A stretch of 64,000 nucleotides of DNA. It comes from Lentibacter algarum. Its GTDB lineage: Bacteria; Pseudomonadota; Alphaproteobacteria; Rhodobacterales; Rhodobacteraceae. The stretch is from contig NZ_JAHKQI010000010.1 of NCBI RefSeq assembly GCF_018860975.1, positions 496,001-560,000 on the forward strand, read 5' to 3'. Below are positions 56,234-64,000 of this stretch, piece by piece. Position 1 is the stretch's first letter. Each line of letters begins with the position of its first letter. The notes under the pieces were generated by a model that searched no databases, was not told where the DNA came from, and saw only the letters and a program-made list of their open reading frames with translations. The translations under genes were made by a program, and so were the position numbers.

Positions 56234-57895
56234 ATGAACGTACTTTGGATCATGTGTGATCAGCTGCGCTATGACTATCTTGGCTGTACAGGGCACCCCC
56301 ACATCAAAACACCGAATATTGATGCGCTGGCAAATGACGGATTGTTGTTTTCCCATGCGTATGCGCAGTCAACGATTTGTGGTCCCAGCCGTATGAGCGC
56401 GTACACAGGACGGTACATGCGCTCGCACGGATCGACGACAAATGCCTCGCCATTGCGTGTGGGAGAGCCAACTCTTGGCGATCATCTGGCCGATGTGGAT
56501 GTGGCGGCCGTGCTGATCGGAAAGACCCATATGACACCTGATGTGGAAGGTATGCGTCATTTTGGGATAGAAGCAGATAGCCTCATTGGTGTCAGAACAG
56601 CAGAATGCGGATTCATACCCTATCACCGCGACGACGGGCTGCATCCCGCAACGTCCAATCCGGACCCGGATACCGATTACTTCAATCACTTGCGCGATAA
56701 TGGGCTTGAGGCTGACAACCCTTGGGAGGCTTTTGCCAATTCCGTCGAAGGTGAAGATGGCGAAACGCTGAGCGGGTGGTTTATGCGCCATGCCGGCAAG
56801 CCTGCGAAGGTGCCGGCAGAACTTTCGGAAAGTGCATATCTGACGGATCAAGCCATAAACTTCATGGATCAGGCAAAAGGACCATGGGTTGCGCACGTAA
56901 GCTATATCAAACCGCACTGGCCCTACATTGCGCCCGCGCCTTATCATAATATGTACAGTGTAGATGATGTCCTGCCAGCAGTACGGACGGTGGCAGAACG
57001 GCATGAAAAACATCCAGTCATAAAGGCGTATCAGGACGAACGACATTCGCGGGCTTTCTCACGTGATGAAGTACGCGACACCGTTGTTCCAACCTATATG
57101 GGCCTGATCTCCGAAGTTGATACCCAGATTGGCCGCATTATCTCGCACCTAAAAGAGAACGATCAGTATTACAAAACGATGATCGTGTTCTGCTCGGACC
57201 ACGGTGACTATTTAGGCGATCACTGGTTGGGTGAAAAAAGCCTGTTCCACGATCCTTCGGTTCGGATACCTTTTATCGTGCGGGACCCCCGTATAGAGGC
57301 AAATGTTACACGTGGGCAGATATGCAATGAGTTGGTCGAGATGATAGATATCGCGCCGACAGTGCTCGACCTATACAACTCCGAGCCCAAGGATCACATT
57401 TTGGAAGGGCAAAGCCTGCTCCCGCTCCTTGAAGGCCGCAACTATCAATTCACCCGGTCACATGTCATTTCTGAAAGTCACTATGTAGAAGATCGTGCCG
57501 GTTGGAGCCTAAACCACCCAATTCAGACCTCGATGGCGAGGATGGTCGCGAACAGGCGTTGGAAGCTGATACATTTTGAGCATGCCAATCCGATCCTGTT
57601 TGATCTAGAAGCAGATCCGGATGAGTTGCTTAATGTCGCATTGGACCCCAAAAATGCAAATATCCTGCAAGAATTGCTCGACGTTCTTCACACATGGAGT
57701 CGCAATCCTAAATCGAACATCTGTACCCCTTATGCCTATTTTGAGGACTATCAGGAACTGCAGCGGCATTACGACGAATGTGCGATGCTCGGCTACAAGA
57801 TCGGCTATTGGACAGAGGATGAGTTCAAGGAAGAGCACCGCAAACGTGATGTGTATCGACGTGGTCGATCCAAAATTGCCGATCAAGAAGGCTAA
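56234..57895 (+). CDS. Sulfatase-superfamily hydrolase, cytoplasmic
   Basis: The 553-residue protein opens with NVLWIMCDQLRYDYLGC and has CGPSRMSAYTGRY, a C-x-P-S-R motif whose Cys49 would be oxidised to formylglycine. Metal-site segments SDHGDYLGDHWLGEK and HVSYIKPHWPY are present. There is no signal peptide, so it acts in the cytoplasm on an imported substrate. It could be an arylsulfatase, an alkylsulfatase or a phosphonate monoester hydrolase. As the last plus-strand gene after a TTT importer in an aromatic cluster, cleavage of an aryl sulfate ester is a fair guess. Confidence 0.88.
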   Translation: MNVLWIMCDQLRYDYLGCTGHPHIKTPNIDALANDGLLFSHAYAQSTICGPSRMSAYTGRYMRSHGSTTNASPLRVGEPTLGDHLADVDVAAVLIGKTHMTPDVEGMRHFGIEADSLIGVRTAECGFIPYHRDDGLHPATSNPDPDTDYFNHLRDNGLEADNPWEAFANSVEGEDGETLSGWFMRHAGKPAKVPAELSESAYLTDQAINFMDQAKGPWVAHVSYIKPHWPYIAPAPYHNMYSVDDVLPAVRTVAERHEKHPVIKAYQDERHSRAFSRDEVRDTVVPTYMGLISEVDTQIGRIISHLKENDQYYKTMIVFCSDHGDYLGDHWLGEKSLFHDPSVRIPFIVRDPRIEANVTRGQICNELVEMIDIAPTVLDLYNSEPKDHILEGQSLLPLLEGRNYQFTRSHVISESHYVEDRAGWSLNHPIQTSMARMVANRRWKLIHFEHANPILFDLEADPDELLNVALDPKNANILQELLDVLHTWSRNPKSNICTPYAYFEDYQELQRHYDECAMLGYKIGYWTEDEFKEEHRKRDVYRRGRSKIADQEG

Positions 57896-58016
57896 GGCAA
57901 AAGACCACGGACATGATTGCGAACAAAAGAACTGTCAGGGTTTTCAACTATGGAACCCCTGACTAGATTTAGCACCTTCCAAACGCCAACGCGGCGAATT
58001 GCGGCTAAGGCACAGA

Positions 58017-58246
58017 CTACTTTTTGATATTCTTGTCCACAGGTTTGACCACAACACCTGCCAATTCATTCGGATGGTCAATGTTTTCCCACCGTTTATT
58101 GCTTCTGCGGTAATGAAGTATTAACTGGTGAGCGGCACAAGATAGGTGTGCCACGATGCGCCGATGGCATCCTTTTGTTAGGCCTCTAGCGTAACCATTT
58201 CACAGTTTCCGGATTTGAAGACGAAACTCACCTCAAAATTTGCCAT
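58017..58246 (-). pseudogene. Small conserved-looking gene broken by two stops and a frameshift
   Basis: On the minus strand an ATG at 58246 with AGAGGAGA upstream opens MANFEVSFVFKSGNCEMVTL, meets a TAA, continues in the same frame as QKDAIGASWHTYLVPLTS, meets another TAA, goes on YFITAEAINGGKTLTIRMN, then after a frameshift reads NELAGVVVKPVDKNIKK to a TAG at 58017-58019. The pieces join into a plausible ~75-residue protein. I do not know the family. It lies just after the aldehyde dehydrogenase gene on the same strand and was probably part of that operon. Confidence 0.6.
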
Positions 58247-58309
58247 CTAATTCTCCTCTCAAGCATCTCCTCCGTCTGGTACCAGGAGATGTTCAGTTAT
58301 CGCCGTCGC

Positions 58310-59743
58310 TTAACGATGAACGGCCTTCACTTCGAGAAAGTCATCCAATCCAAATGATCCACCTTCGCGGCTGTTGCCAGACATGCGATATCCACCGAAC
58401 GGGCTTCCGTATTTAAATTCGCCGCCATTCACATGAACCATCCCGGCGCGCAAATTCCGGATCAGACGCTCCTGCCGGACTTCATCAGTGGTATGCAGAT
58501 ATGCCGCCAGCCCGTAGGGCGTTGTATTGGCAATCTTCACAGCCTCGTCTTCGGTTTGGAATGGAATGATGACCAAAACCGGGCCAAACACTTCTTCCTG
58601 AGCAATACGCATGTCATTGCCCACTTGGGCAAAAACCGTTGGCTCGATGTAATAGCCAGCCTCGATGGCGTCAGGAGCTTTAGGCCCACCTGCAACTAGT
58701 TGTGCGCCTTCTGCGATCGCTACATTTATCAGGGTCAGAACACGGTCTAGCTGCAGGTCACTTACCAGTGGCCCAATATGTTTACCCATCATGCTTGGAT
58801 CACCAATTTCAATAGCAGAGGCCATTTCGGCCGCCATAGCAACAACTTCGTCATGCACGCTTTGTTCAACCAAAAGACGCGTTGGCGCGTCACAAGATTG
58901 GCCGGTGTTGTTCATGCAATCGTTGACTGTGCTGGCGATCGCCGCTTTCAGATCGGCATCTGCAAATATCAATGAGGGTGACTTGCCGCCCAACTCAAGC
59001 GACACACGTTTTACCGTCTCGGAGGCGGCTTTGCTGATGGCGATGCCGGCACGGGTCGATCCTGTGAAGCTGACCATGTCGACTTCTGGGTGTGTTGTCA
59101 GTGATGTCCCGACACCGACGCCGTCACCTTGAATCAAATTGAAGACACCGGGTGGCACACCAGCGGCATCCAACATCTCGGCATATACCACCGCAGACAA
59201 AGGCGTAATTTCAGAGGGTTTCAGGATGCAGGTACATCCAGTTGCAAGTGCGGGAATAACCTTGAGCGCAATCTGATTGACCGGCCAGTTCCACGGTGTG
59301 ATTAGCGCGCATACCCCAATTGGTTCAAACAGAAGCGTGTCGCCGTTTGCCAAAACCTCACGATCTTCGTGCGCCTCAAGAGCATCGATAAATGCGTCTA
59401 AATGTCCCAAGCCTGTTTCTGTTTGTTGTTCGCGCGCCATATCTATTGGAGCGCCCAATTCAGCAGAAATAGTCTGTGCCATCTCTTCATACCGCTCAAC
59501 ATAGGCTGCGCGGAAACGTCGAAGCAGGTCCAAGCGTTCTGATTTTGTGGTTTGCTTATACGTGGCGGATGCAGCCGCCGCTGCGGATACTGCCCGCTCC
59601 ACGTCGCTGGAATTGCCAAGGGTAATTTTGGCAATCTCAACTTCTGTCGCCGGATTTATGACCGGAATGATCGTATCACCCACCGGCTCACACCATTCTC
59701 CGTTGATGTAGAATCGGCGTGCATTTCCCAATAAGTCAGTCAT
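58310..59743 (-). CDS. NAD(P)-dependent aldehyde dehydrogenase 1
   Basis: The 477-residue protein has the ALDH marks ALITPWNWPVNQIALKVIPA, FTGSTRAG, VSLELGGKSPSLIF (catalytic Glu) and CMNNTGQSCDAPTRL (catalytic Cys). It oxidises an aldehyde to the acid. It overlaps the end of the second ALDH gene by eight bases, so both are translated from one message. In a meta-cleavage cluster it may oxidise the semialdehyde released by the HpaI-type aldolase or by ring cleavage. Confidence 0.94.
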   Translation of the reverse strand: MTDLLGNARRFYINGEWCEPVGDTIIPVINPATEVEIAKITLGNSSDVERAVSAAAAASATYKQTTKSERLDLLRRFRAAYVERYEEMAQTISAELGAPIDMAREQQTETGLGHLDAFIDALEAHEDREVLANGDTLLFEPIGVCALITPWNWPVNQIALKVIPALATGCTCILKPSEITPLSAVVYAEMLDAAGVPPGVFNLIQGDGVGVGTSLTTHPEVDMVSFTGSTRAGIAISKAASETVKRVSLELGGKSPSLIFADADLKAAIASTVNDCMNNTGQSCDAPTRLLVEQSVHDEVVAMAAEMASAIEIGDPSMMGKHIGPLVSDLQLDRVLTLINVAIAEGAQLVAGGPKAPDAIEAGYYIEPTVFAQVGNDMRIAQEEVFGPVLVIIPFQTEDEAVKIANTTPYGLAAYLHTTDEVRQERLIRNLRAGMVHVNGGEFKYGSPFGGYRMSGNSREGGSFGLDDFLEVKAVHR

Positions 59744-61223
59744 CGCGGCGGGGATTTAGAGGGAAACTTGCAAACCGGGTTTCAGTGTAGAACTCGCGGC
59801 TGAACATGCCGCCTTCACGGCCCTGTCCGCTGTCCTTCACTCCCCCAAACGGCTGGCGCAAATCGCGGGCAAATCCAGAATTGATCCAGATCATGCCGGT
59901 TTCCAGCCTAAGGGCCGCATTGTGCGCGCGCTCTATTGAATTTGACCAGATGTACCCCGCAAGACCAAAGGGAGAGTCGTTTGCCATACTCAACGCCTCA
60001 GCATCATCCTTGAAAGGCAAGATCACAGCAACAGGCCCAAACACCTCTTCCTGACAAATCCGGGAAGAATTCGGGGCATCGACAATCGCGGTTGGTTCAA
60101 TGAAGTAGCCTTTGTCCAATCCTTCGGGACGGCCGCCACCGAAAAGCACGCGACCTTCACCCCGTGCGATATCAATATAGCTCATCACGCGGTCATACTG
60201 GCCTTCTGAAACCACAGGTCCCAGTGTTGTTTCGCTTTCCAAAGGATCGCCGATGGTCCATGTTTTTGCCTCCGCTTCAAATTTTTTCAAGAATTCGTCG
60301 TAGATGCTTTCCTGAACTAAAATGCGCGATCCTGCGACACAGGATTGCCCCGTCGTGGAATAGATCGCAAGCGAGGCTTCTTTTGCGGCGAGGTCAATGT
60401 CGGCATCGTCAAAGATGATGCAAGCCGATTTGCCCCCAAGTTCGAACGACGTACGCTTGAGCTGTGACGCAACACGCCCAGATATATCGCGAGCCGTGGC
60501 AGGAGATCCGGTAAAGGACACCCCCGCGACATCTTTGTGACTGACCAGCGGCGGGCCTACCTCTGCGCCGTACCCCATGAGAGAGTTATAAACGCCGTCT
60601 GGCAGACCTGCCTCCTGAAATATCTCGCAAAGCACCTGAATTGACAGCGGCGACAGTTCGGATGACTTGTGAACAGCAGAGTTCCCGTAGGCGAGACAAG
60701 GAGCCATCTTCCATGTGGACAGCATAAACGGTCCATTCCATGGCGTAATCAATGCATAAACCCCCACAGGGTCTGTCATTGTGTACGTCATCAACCGGTC
60801 TTCATGGTTGAATGCATGGTCCCCGGCCTGTGCCTGCTCATCTGCAAAAAACCGAAAGTTCTGTGCCGAGCGTGCGACATAAAATGCAACCTTGCCAGAG
60901 CTGTCCAAGACAGGTTCACCCATCTCCTTTGCCTGCAAATAGGTGATTTCATCAGACCGTTTTTCAATCAAATCTGCGACCCGGTACAACACTTCTTTGC
61001 GGAACGACGGTTTCGCACGGGACCAATCACCACGCATGAATGAATCCTTGGCCGCCTTTACGGCCAGTTCAGCATCGGCGGCATTGCCGCGCTCCACTGT
61101 GCTGATGGCTTCCTCCGATGTCGGGTCTATGACCTGAAAACTTTCGCCAGACACGGAATCGCAAAACTGACCGTTTATGAAATGTTTGGCGTATGGCACT
61201 GAAAAGAAGGGAAATGTGGTCAT
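59736..61223 (-). CDS. NAD(P)-dependent aldehyde dehydrogenase 2 (HpaE-like)
   Basis: The 495-residue protein has ALITPWNGPFMLSTWKMAPC, FTGSPATARDISGRVA, SFELGGKSACIIFDDADIDL and STTGQSCVAGSRILV with catalytic Glu and Cys. The overall pattern is near hydroxymuconic semialdehyde dehydrogenases (HpaE/DmpC), fitting a role right after extradiol cleavage, though this is inference. It is the first gene of a minus-strand pair and faces the RraA gene across a 209-base divergent promoter region. Confidence 0.93.
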   Translation of the reverse strand: MTTFPFFSVPYAKHFINGQFCDSVSGESFQVIDPTSEEAISTVERGNAADAELAVKAAKDSFMRGDWSRAKPSFRKEVLYRVADLIEKRSDEITYLQAKEMGEPVLDSSGKVAFYVARSAQNFRFFADEQAQAGDHAFNHEDRLMTYTMTDPVGVYALITPWNGPFMLSTWKMAPCLAYGNSAVHKSSELSPLSIQVLCEIFQEAGLPDGVYNSLMGYGAEVGPPLVSHKDVAGVSFTGSPATARDISGRVASQLKRTSFELGGKSACIIFDDADIDLAAKEASLAIYSTTGQSCVAGSRILVQESIYDEFLKKFEAEAKTWTIGDPLESETTLGPVVSEGQYDRVMSYIDIARGEGRVLFGGGRPEGLDKGYFIEPTAIVDAPNSSRICQEEVFGPVAVILPFKDDAEALSMANDSPFGLAGYIWSNSIERAHNAALRLETGMIWINSGFARDLRQPFGGVKDSGQGREGGMFSREFYTETRFASFPLNPRRDD

Positions 61224-61432
61224 CAGAATGACGTCCTTGATATTGAACTTGAGCTGCGAAAGTGTGAAACGCCTGAGGTATCAAACATGCAAGCGAAAGA
61301 TAGACCACCTATTGTTGCAGATGTTAGGCAAGTATGTTGTTTATCCTAGTCTTTTCGCCCCCCCAAACGATCACGTATAGTTTCCTTTGTAACACGCGGC
61401 GAAGTCTCGGCGCCAAGTCTGTGGAGAATAGG

Positions 61433-62155
61433 ATGTCTGAGAATACTAGTTCGGTGCTAACGGCTGAAATCAAATCTAAACTGGCTCGTGTAACAACGGC
61501 CTCAATCAGTAGCCAATTGCAGGCGCGTGGGTACCTGAACTGCGTTATGAACAAGCTCAAACCATTGCAGGAAAACCAACGTATGATCGGTATCGCCCAT
61601 ACTTTGCGCTACCTCCCTGTCCGACCTGATCTCAATCAGTGGCACATCCGCGACGTTCAGCGTGAAACTGTCGAGGCCATAAAACCGGGCGAAATTCTGG
61701 TTATTGACGCACGGAACGAGCCTGATGCAGGCACGGTCGGCGATATCTACGCGCTGCGTGTCACAAAACTGGGCGGAGAAGGCGTCATCACAGATGGCGC
61801 GATCCGGGACACGCCAGCAATCAAAAAGCTAGGTGTGCCAGTTTATCATCAGGCATCGAATTCGTCGACGCTTGGCCGCCGCCATGCCGCTGTAGATTCC
61901 CAAATTCCGATCGCATGCGGTGGCGCGGCTGTTGTGCCCGGTGATGTCATTGTCGGTGACGGCGAAGGTGCGATTGTGATTCCAATCGCCATGGTTGAAG
62001 AAATCGCCGACGCCGCCTTGGCGATGGAAATCGAAGAGGAATTTGTGATCACACGGATTGCGGTCGGTGGCTCTACCGTTGATTATTTTCCGCTGACAGA
62101 AGAAAAGCGCGCAGAATACGAGGAATGGCTGGCTGCCAAAGAAGCGGCAGAATAG
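61433..62155 (+). CDS. RraA-family protein, second copy
   Basis: The 240-residue protein has VIDARNEPDAGTVGDIYALR, VITDGAIRDTPAIKKLG and VPGDVIVGDGEGAIVIP, the same active-site frame as the copy at 30311-31063. It is likely a 2-keto acid aldolase or decarboxylase. ATG 61433 is preceded by GGAGAATAGG. It leads a plus-strand trio with RidA (gap 4 bases) and a GlcG/HbpS-like gene (gap 4 bases). In a meta-cleavage pathway it could take the place of a missing decarboxylase. Confidence 0.87.
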   Translation: MSENTSSVLTAEIKSKLARVTTASISSQLQARGYLNCVMNKLKPLQENQRMIGIAHTLRYLPVRPDLNQWHIRDVQRETVEAIKPGEILVIDARNEPDAGTVGDIYALRVTKLGGEGVITDGAIRDTPAIKKLGVPVYHQASNSSTLGRRHAAVDSQIPIACGGAAVVPGDVIVGDGEGAIVIPIAMVEEIADAALAMEIEEEFVITRIAVGGSTVDYFPLTEEKRAEYEEWLAAKEAAE

Positions 62156-62159
62156 TTAG

Positions 62160-62546
62160 GTGCGTCGCTCCATCAATATAGCTGGTCTATCGCATTTGAC
62201 CCCTATCCCTGCGGCAACGCGGGTGGGTCCTATTATCACCTGCTCTATCACCGCACCGTACACGCCCGGGACACGCGACTGTCCCGAAGGAGCCGAAGCG
62301 CAGGTGAAGACAGTTTTTGGTCATGTTGGCGAAATGTTGGAGGCAGCAGGAGGCGATTTTTCCAACGTGGCAAAAATGACCTTTTACGCCCCCGACCCTT
62401 CAGCGATTTTCGCTGCTTTGAATTCCGTCTGGGTGGAGCATTTCCCTGATCCAGCTTCGCGCCCCTCACGTCACACAATGAAGGTGGCAGAGGATTGGGG
62501 CGACATGCTGCTGTGCGCTGATTTCTTGGCATATGTCGAGGAATAG
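62160..62546 (+). CDS. RidA-family protein, second copy
   Basis: The 128-residue protein has ITCSITAPYTPGTRDCPEGA and MLEAAGGDFSNVAKMTFYAP, typical of the RidA/YjgF family but divergent from the 33750-34148 copy. The start is a GTG four bases after the RraA stop. Within catabolic operons such proteins usually act as hydrolases of enamine-like or related intermediates. Confidence 0.85.
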   Translation: MRRSINIAGLSHLTPIPAATRVGPIITCSITAPYTPGTRDCPEGAEAQVKTVFGHVGEMLEAAGGDFSNVAKMTFYAPDPSAIFAALNSVWVEHFPDPASRPSRHTMKVAEDWGDMLLCADFLAYVEE

Positions 62547-62550
62547 GTAA

Positions 62551-62976
62551 TTGGCTGCCGATACGGCTCAGCTCACCACATTGTCTTTTATGGGCGCGCA
62601 GAAGGTGCTTAGCGCTGCCATACAACATGCACAGGAAATTGGAGTGCCGATGTGCATCGCAATAGTAGATGTACGTGCCGTACCAATTCTGACCGCCCGC
62701 ATGGATGAGGCACCCTTTGGAGCTGTTCCGATATGCCTCAACAAGGCACGCACGGTTGTTGGCTTCAATGGATTTGCAACGGCTGAGTGGTGGCCTTCTA
62801 TTCAAGACGATCCAGCCATGGTGCACGGAATCACGCATACTCCGGGCCTTGTTATTTTTGGCGGTGGTGTAGGGCTTTTCAAAGGCGATATCCTGTTGGG
62901 GGCTATCGGGGTCAGCGGCGGCGAATCATCCGAAGATGAAACAGTCGCAGCAATTGGTGCTTCTGCATTGCCTTGA
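62551..62976 (+). CDS. GlcG/HbpS (DUF336) family protein
   Basis: The 141-residue protein has LSAAIQHAQEIGVPMCIAIV, DEAPFGAVPICLNKARTVVG and VIFGGGVGLFKGDILLGAIG, the pattern of the GlcG/HbpS/PduO C-terminal-like family. The function of such small proteins in catabolic operons is uncertain; some bind heme or corrinoids, others may assist in keto-acid chemistry. The start appears to be a TTG at 62551. It ends the RraA-RidA trio. Confidence 0.82.
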   Translation: MAADTAQLTTLSFMGAQKVLSAAIQHAQEIGVPMCIAIVDVRAVPILTARMDEAPFGAVPICLNKARTVVGFNGFATAEWWPSIQDDPAMVHGITHTPGLVIFGGGVGLFKGDILLGAIGVSGGESSEDETVAAIGASALP

Positions 62977-63067
62977 GAACCACGTGCTTTTTTGGCCGCG
63001 CAATTAGTTTGGGTATTCTTAAACGACTTTTCTTGACACCAAAAGTACCAGAGAGCCGCGATCAGTA

Positions 63068-63380
63068 ATGACAAAAAAACCTTCCATCCCTGAACCCCAT
63101 TCGCGCGTCTGAATCTGCTGGACGTTTGGGCAGTTTTACCCGTGCGGCCGAAGAACTGAACGTCATCCATTCTTCAATTTCCCGTCACATCCGTGGGTTG
63201 GAGAAACGTTTGAACGCAAAGCTCTTTCTTCTACATTAATCTGGCGTCGCCTTGACCGGTGAGGGGGAACACAATCTTGCTCAGATCACCACAGCCCTAG
63301 ATCAGATTGCCATCGCAACTGATGCGCTGACCGCTGCACCATCAGGTGTAGTCACGTTGGCGATTGAGAGTACAGAGGCA
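63068..63380 (+). pseudogene. LysR-family regulator remnant (N-terminus)
   Basis: After a one-base change in an A7 run just past ATG 63068, the frame reads LPSLNPIRASESAGRLGSFT and AAEELNVIHSSISRHIRGLE, the winged helix of a GcvA-like LysR protein. A TAA at 63237-63239 interrupts it, and it continues SGVALTGEGEHNLAQITTAL until about 63380, where IS6-type sequence begins. The effector domain is missing. It may once have regulated the RraA-RidA-GlcG unit. Confidence 0.78.
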
Positions 63381-63437
63381 AGCACTGTCAGATTAAACTT
63401 GCTTGAGGCGGGCAGGTCGAGCAATTAGCGTCTCCGG

Positions 63438-64000
63438 ATGACAAATCACTCTCCTTTCCGCTACTTCAAGACGCGCCCAGAGATCATCCGCTTGGCCGTT
63501 ATGATGTATCTTCGGTTTCCGCTTTCGCTTCGGAACGTGGATGACCTTCTGAACGAACGCGGCATCGACATCAGCCACGAAACGGCTCGATTTTGGTGGA
63601 ACAGATTTGGCCCTCTGTTTCCCGCAGAGATCCGCAAGAAAAGGGTCAGCCAGATGCGCACATATTCAAATTAGCAGTGGCACCTGGATGAAGTGTTTGT
63701 AAAAATAAATGGGGAGCAGCACTACCTTTGGCGCGCTGTTGATCACGAAGGGGAAGTCCTGGAGAGCTTTGTCACAAAGCGCCGGGATCGCAAGGCAGCA
63801 TTGAAATTCCTCAGGAAAATCATGAAACGCCATGGTCGCGCACATATCTTCGACACCGACAAGCTACGTTCCTACGGTGCGGCGATGAAGGTAATTGGCA
63901 AAGTGGACAGACAGGAAACCGGCCGGTGGCTCAACAATCGAGCCGAGAATTCACACCAGCCATTTAGACGAAGAGAGCGGGCCATGCTGCGCTTCCGCCG
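63438..64000 (+). mobile_element. IS6-family transposase, nonsense-interrupted, runs off the window
   Basis: The frame reads SPFRYFKTRPEIIRLAVMMY, DISHETARFWWNRFGPLFP, then a TAG at 63672-63674 where IS6 transposases usually have Trp, and continues QWHLDEVFVKINGEQHYLWR, DTDKLRSYGAAMKVIG and NNRAENSHQPFRRRERAML, which include the DDE residues. The left element boundary is probably near 63380 (GCACTGTCAG), and the right end lies outside. The stop codon makes it non-functional unless suppressed. Confidence 0.87.

Noticed and set aside
1-64000. CRISPR arrays, tRNA/rRNA genes, prophage or conjugation genes
   Set aside because: I looked for spaced direct repeats, cloverleaf-like genes and phage or type IV secretion proteins and found none in the window.

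Overview
The window looks like accessory and catabolic DNA from a marine alphaproteobacterium of the Rhodobacteraceae (Roseobacter group). This rests on recognised families only: aapJQMP amino-acid transport, fused TRAP permeases, TTT transporters, a Blh-SQR fusion, a carnitine dehydrogenase-thioesterase fusion, and IS3, IS6, IS110, IS481 and Tn3 remnants. No rRNA, tRNA or CRISPR array was seen. IS-rich, pseudogene-rich roseobacters are known; the species cannot be fixed from the sequence.

Layout. 1-3.4 kb: sulfide:quinone oxidoreductase and SulP transporter. 3.8-5.3 kb: debris (a gene broken by an in-frame TGA, an IS3 tail, a SulP fragment). 5.5-7.5 kb: universal stress protein and NhaC antiporter. 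8.2-10.4 kb: Tn3 transposase fragment fused to a decayed molybdopterin oxidoreductase. 10.7-14.1 kb: TRAP transporter plus NIPSNAP protein. 14.4-20.9 kb: aapJQMP followed by an intact paralogue of the dead molybdoenzyme. 21.4-32.3 kb: LysR regulator, HpcH-type aldolase, and a six- to seven-gene convergent operon (aminotransferase, RraA, HyuA, HyuB, SDR, DapA-like, FAD oxidase) of unassigned substrate. 32.6-36.1 kb: IS110 remnant, RidA, a complete but frameshifted IS481 element and a DMT exporter cut by it.

36.7-46.0 kb is the clearest pathway. A CaiD-like hydratase, ADP-forming acyl-CoA synthetase and acyl-CoA dehydrogenase face a BKACE enzyme and a carnitine 3-dehydrogenase/thioesterase fusion, with two CdhR/GlxA-type regulators between them. 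Together they could take gamma-butyrobetaine through crotonobetainyl-CoA and carnitine to glycine betaine. The acetoacetyl-CoA synthetase gene that would use the acetoacetate by-product has a large in-frame internal deletion.

46.1-63.0 kb is a second catabolic island: two-component flavin hydroxylase (HpaB/HpaC-like), extradiol dioxygenase, hydratase, HpaI-type aldolase, a tripartite tricarboxylate-type importer, DUF2218 protein, cytoplasmic sulfatase-superfamily hydrolase, two aldehyde dehydrogenases, RraA, RidA and a GlcG/HbpS-like protein. It reads as uptake, desulfation or ester cleavage, ring hydroxylation and meta-cleavage of an aromatic acid, but the substrate is unknown and no recognisable decarboxylase/isomerase is present. 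The right edge holds a decayed LysR gene cut by an IS6-family element. Several breaks in the debris regions are Trp-to-stop changes.
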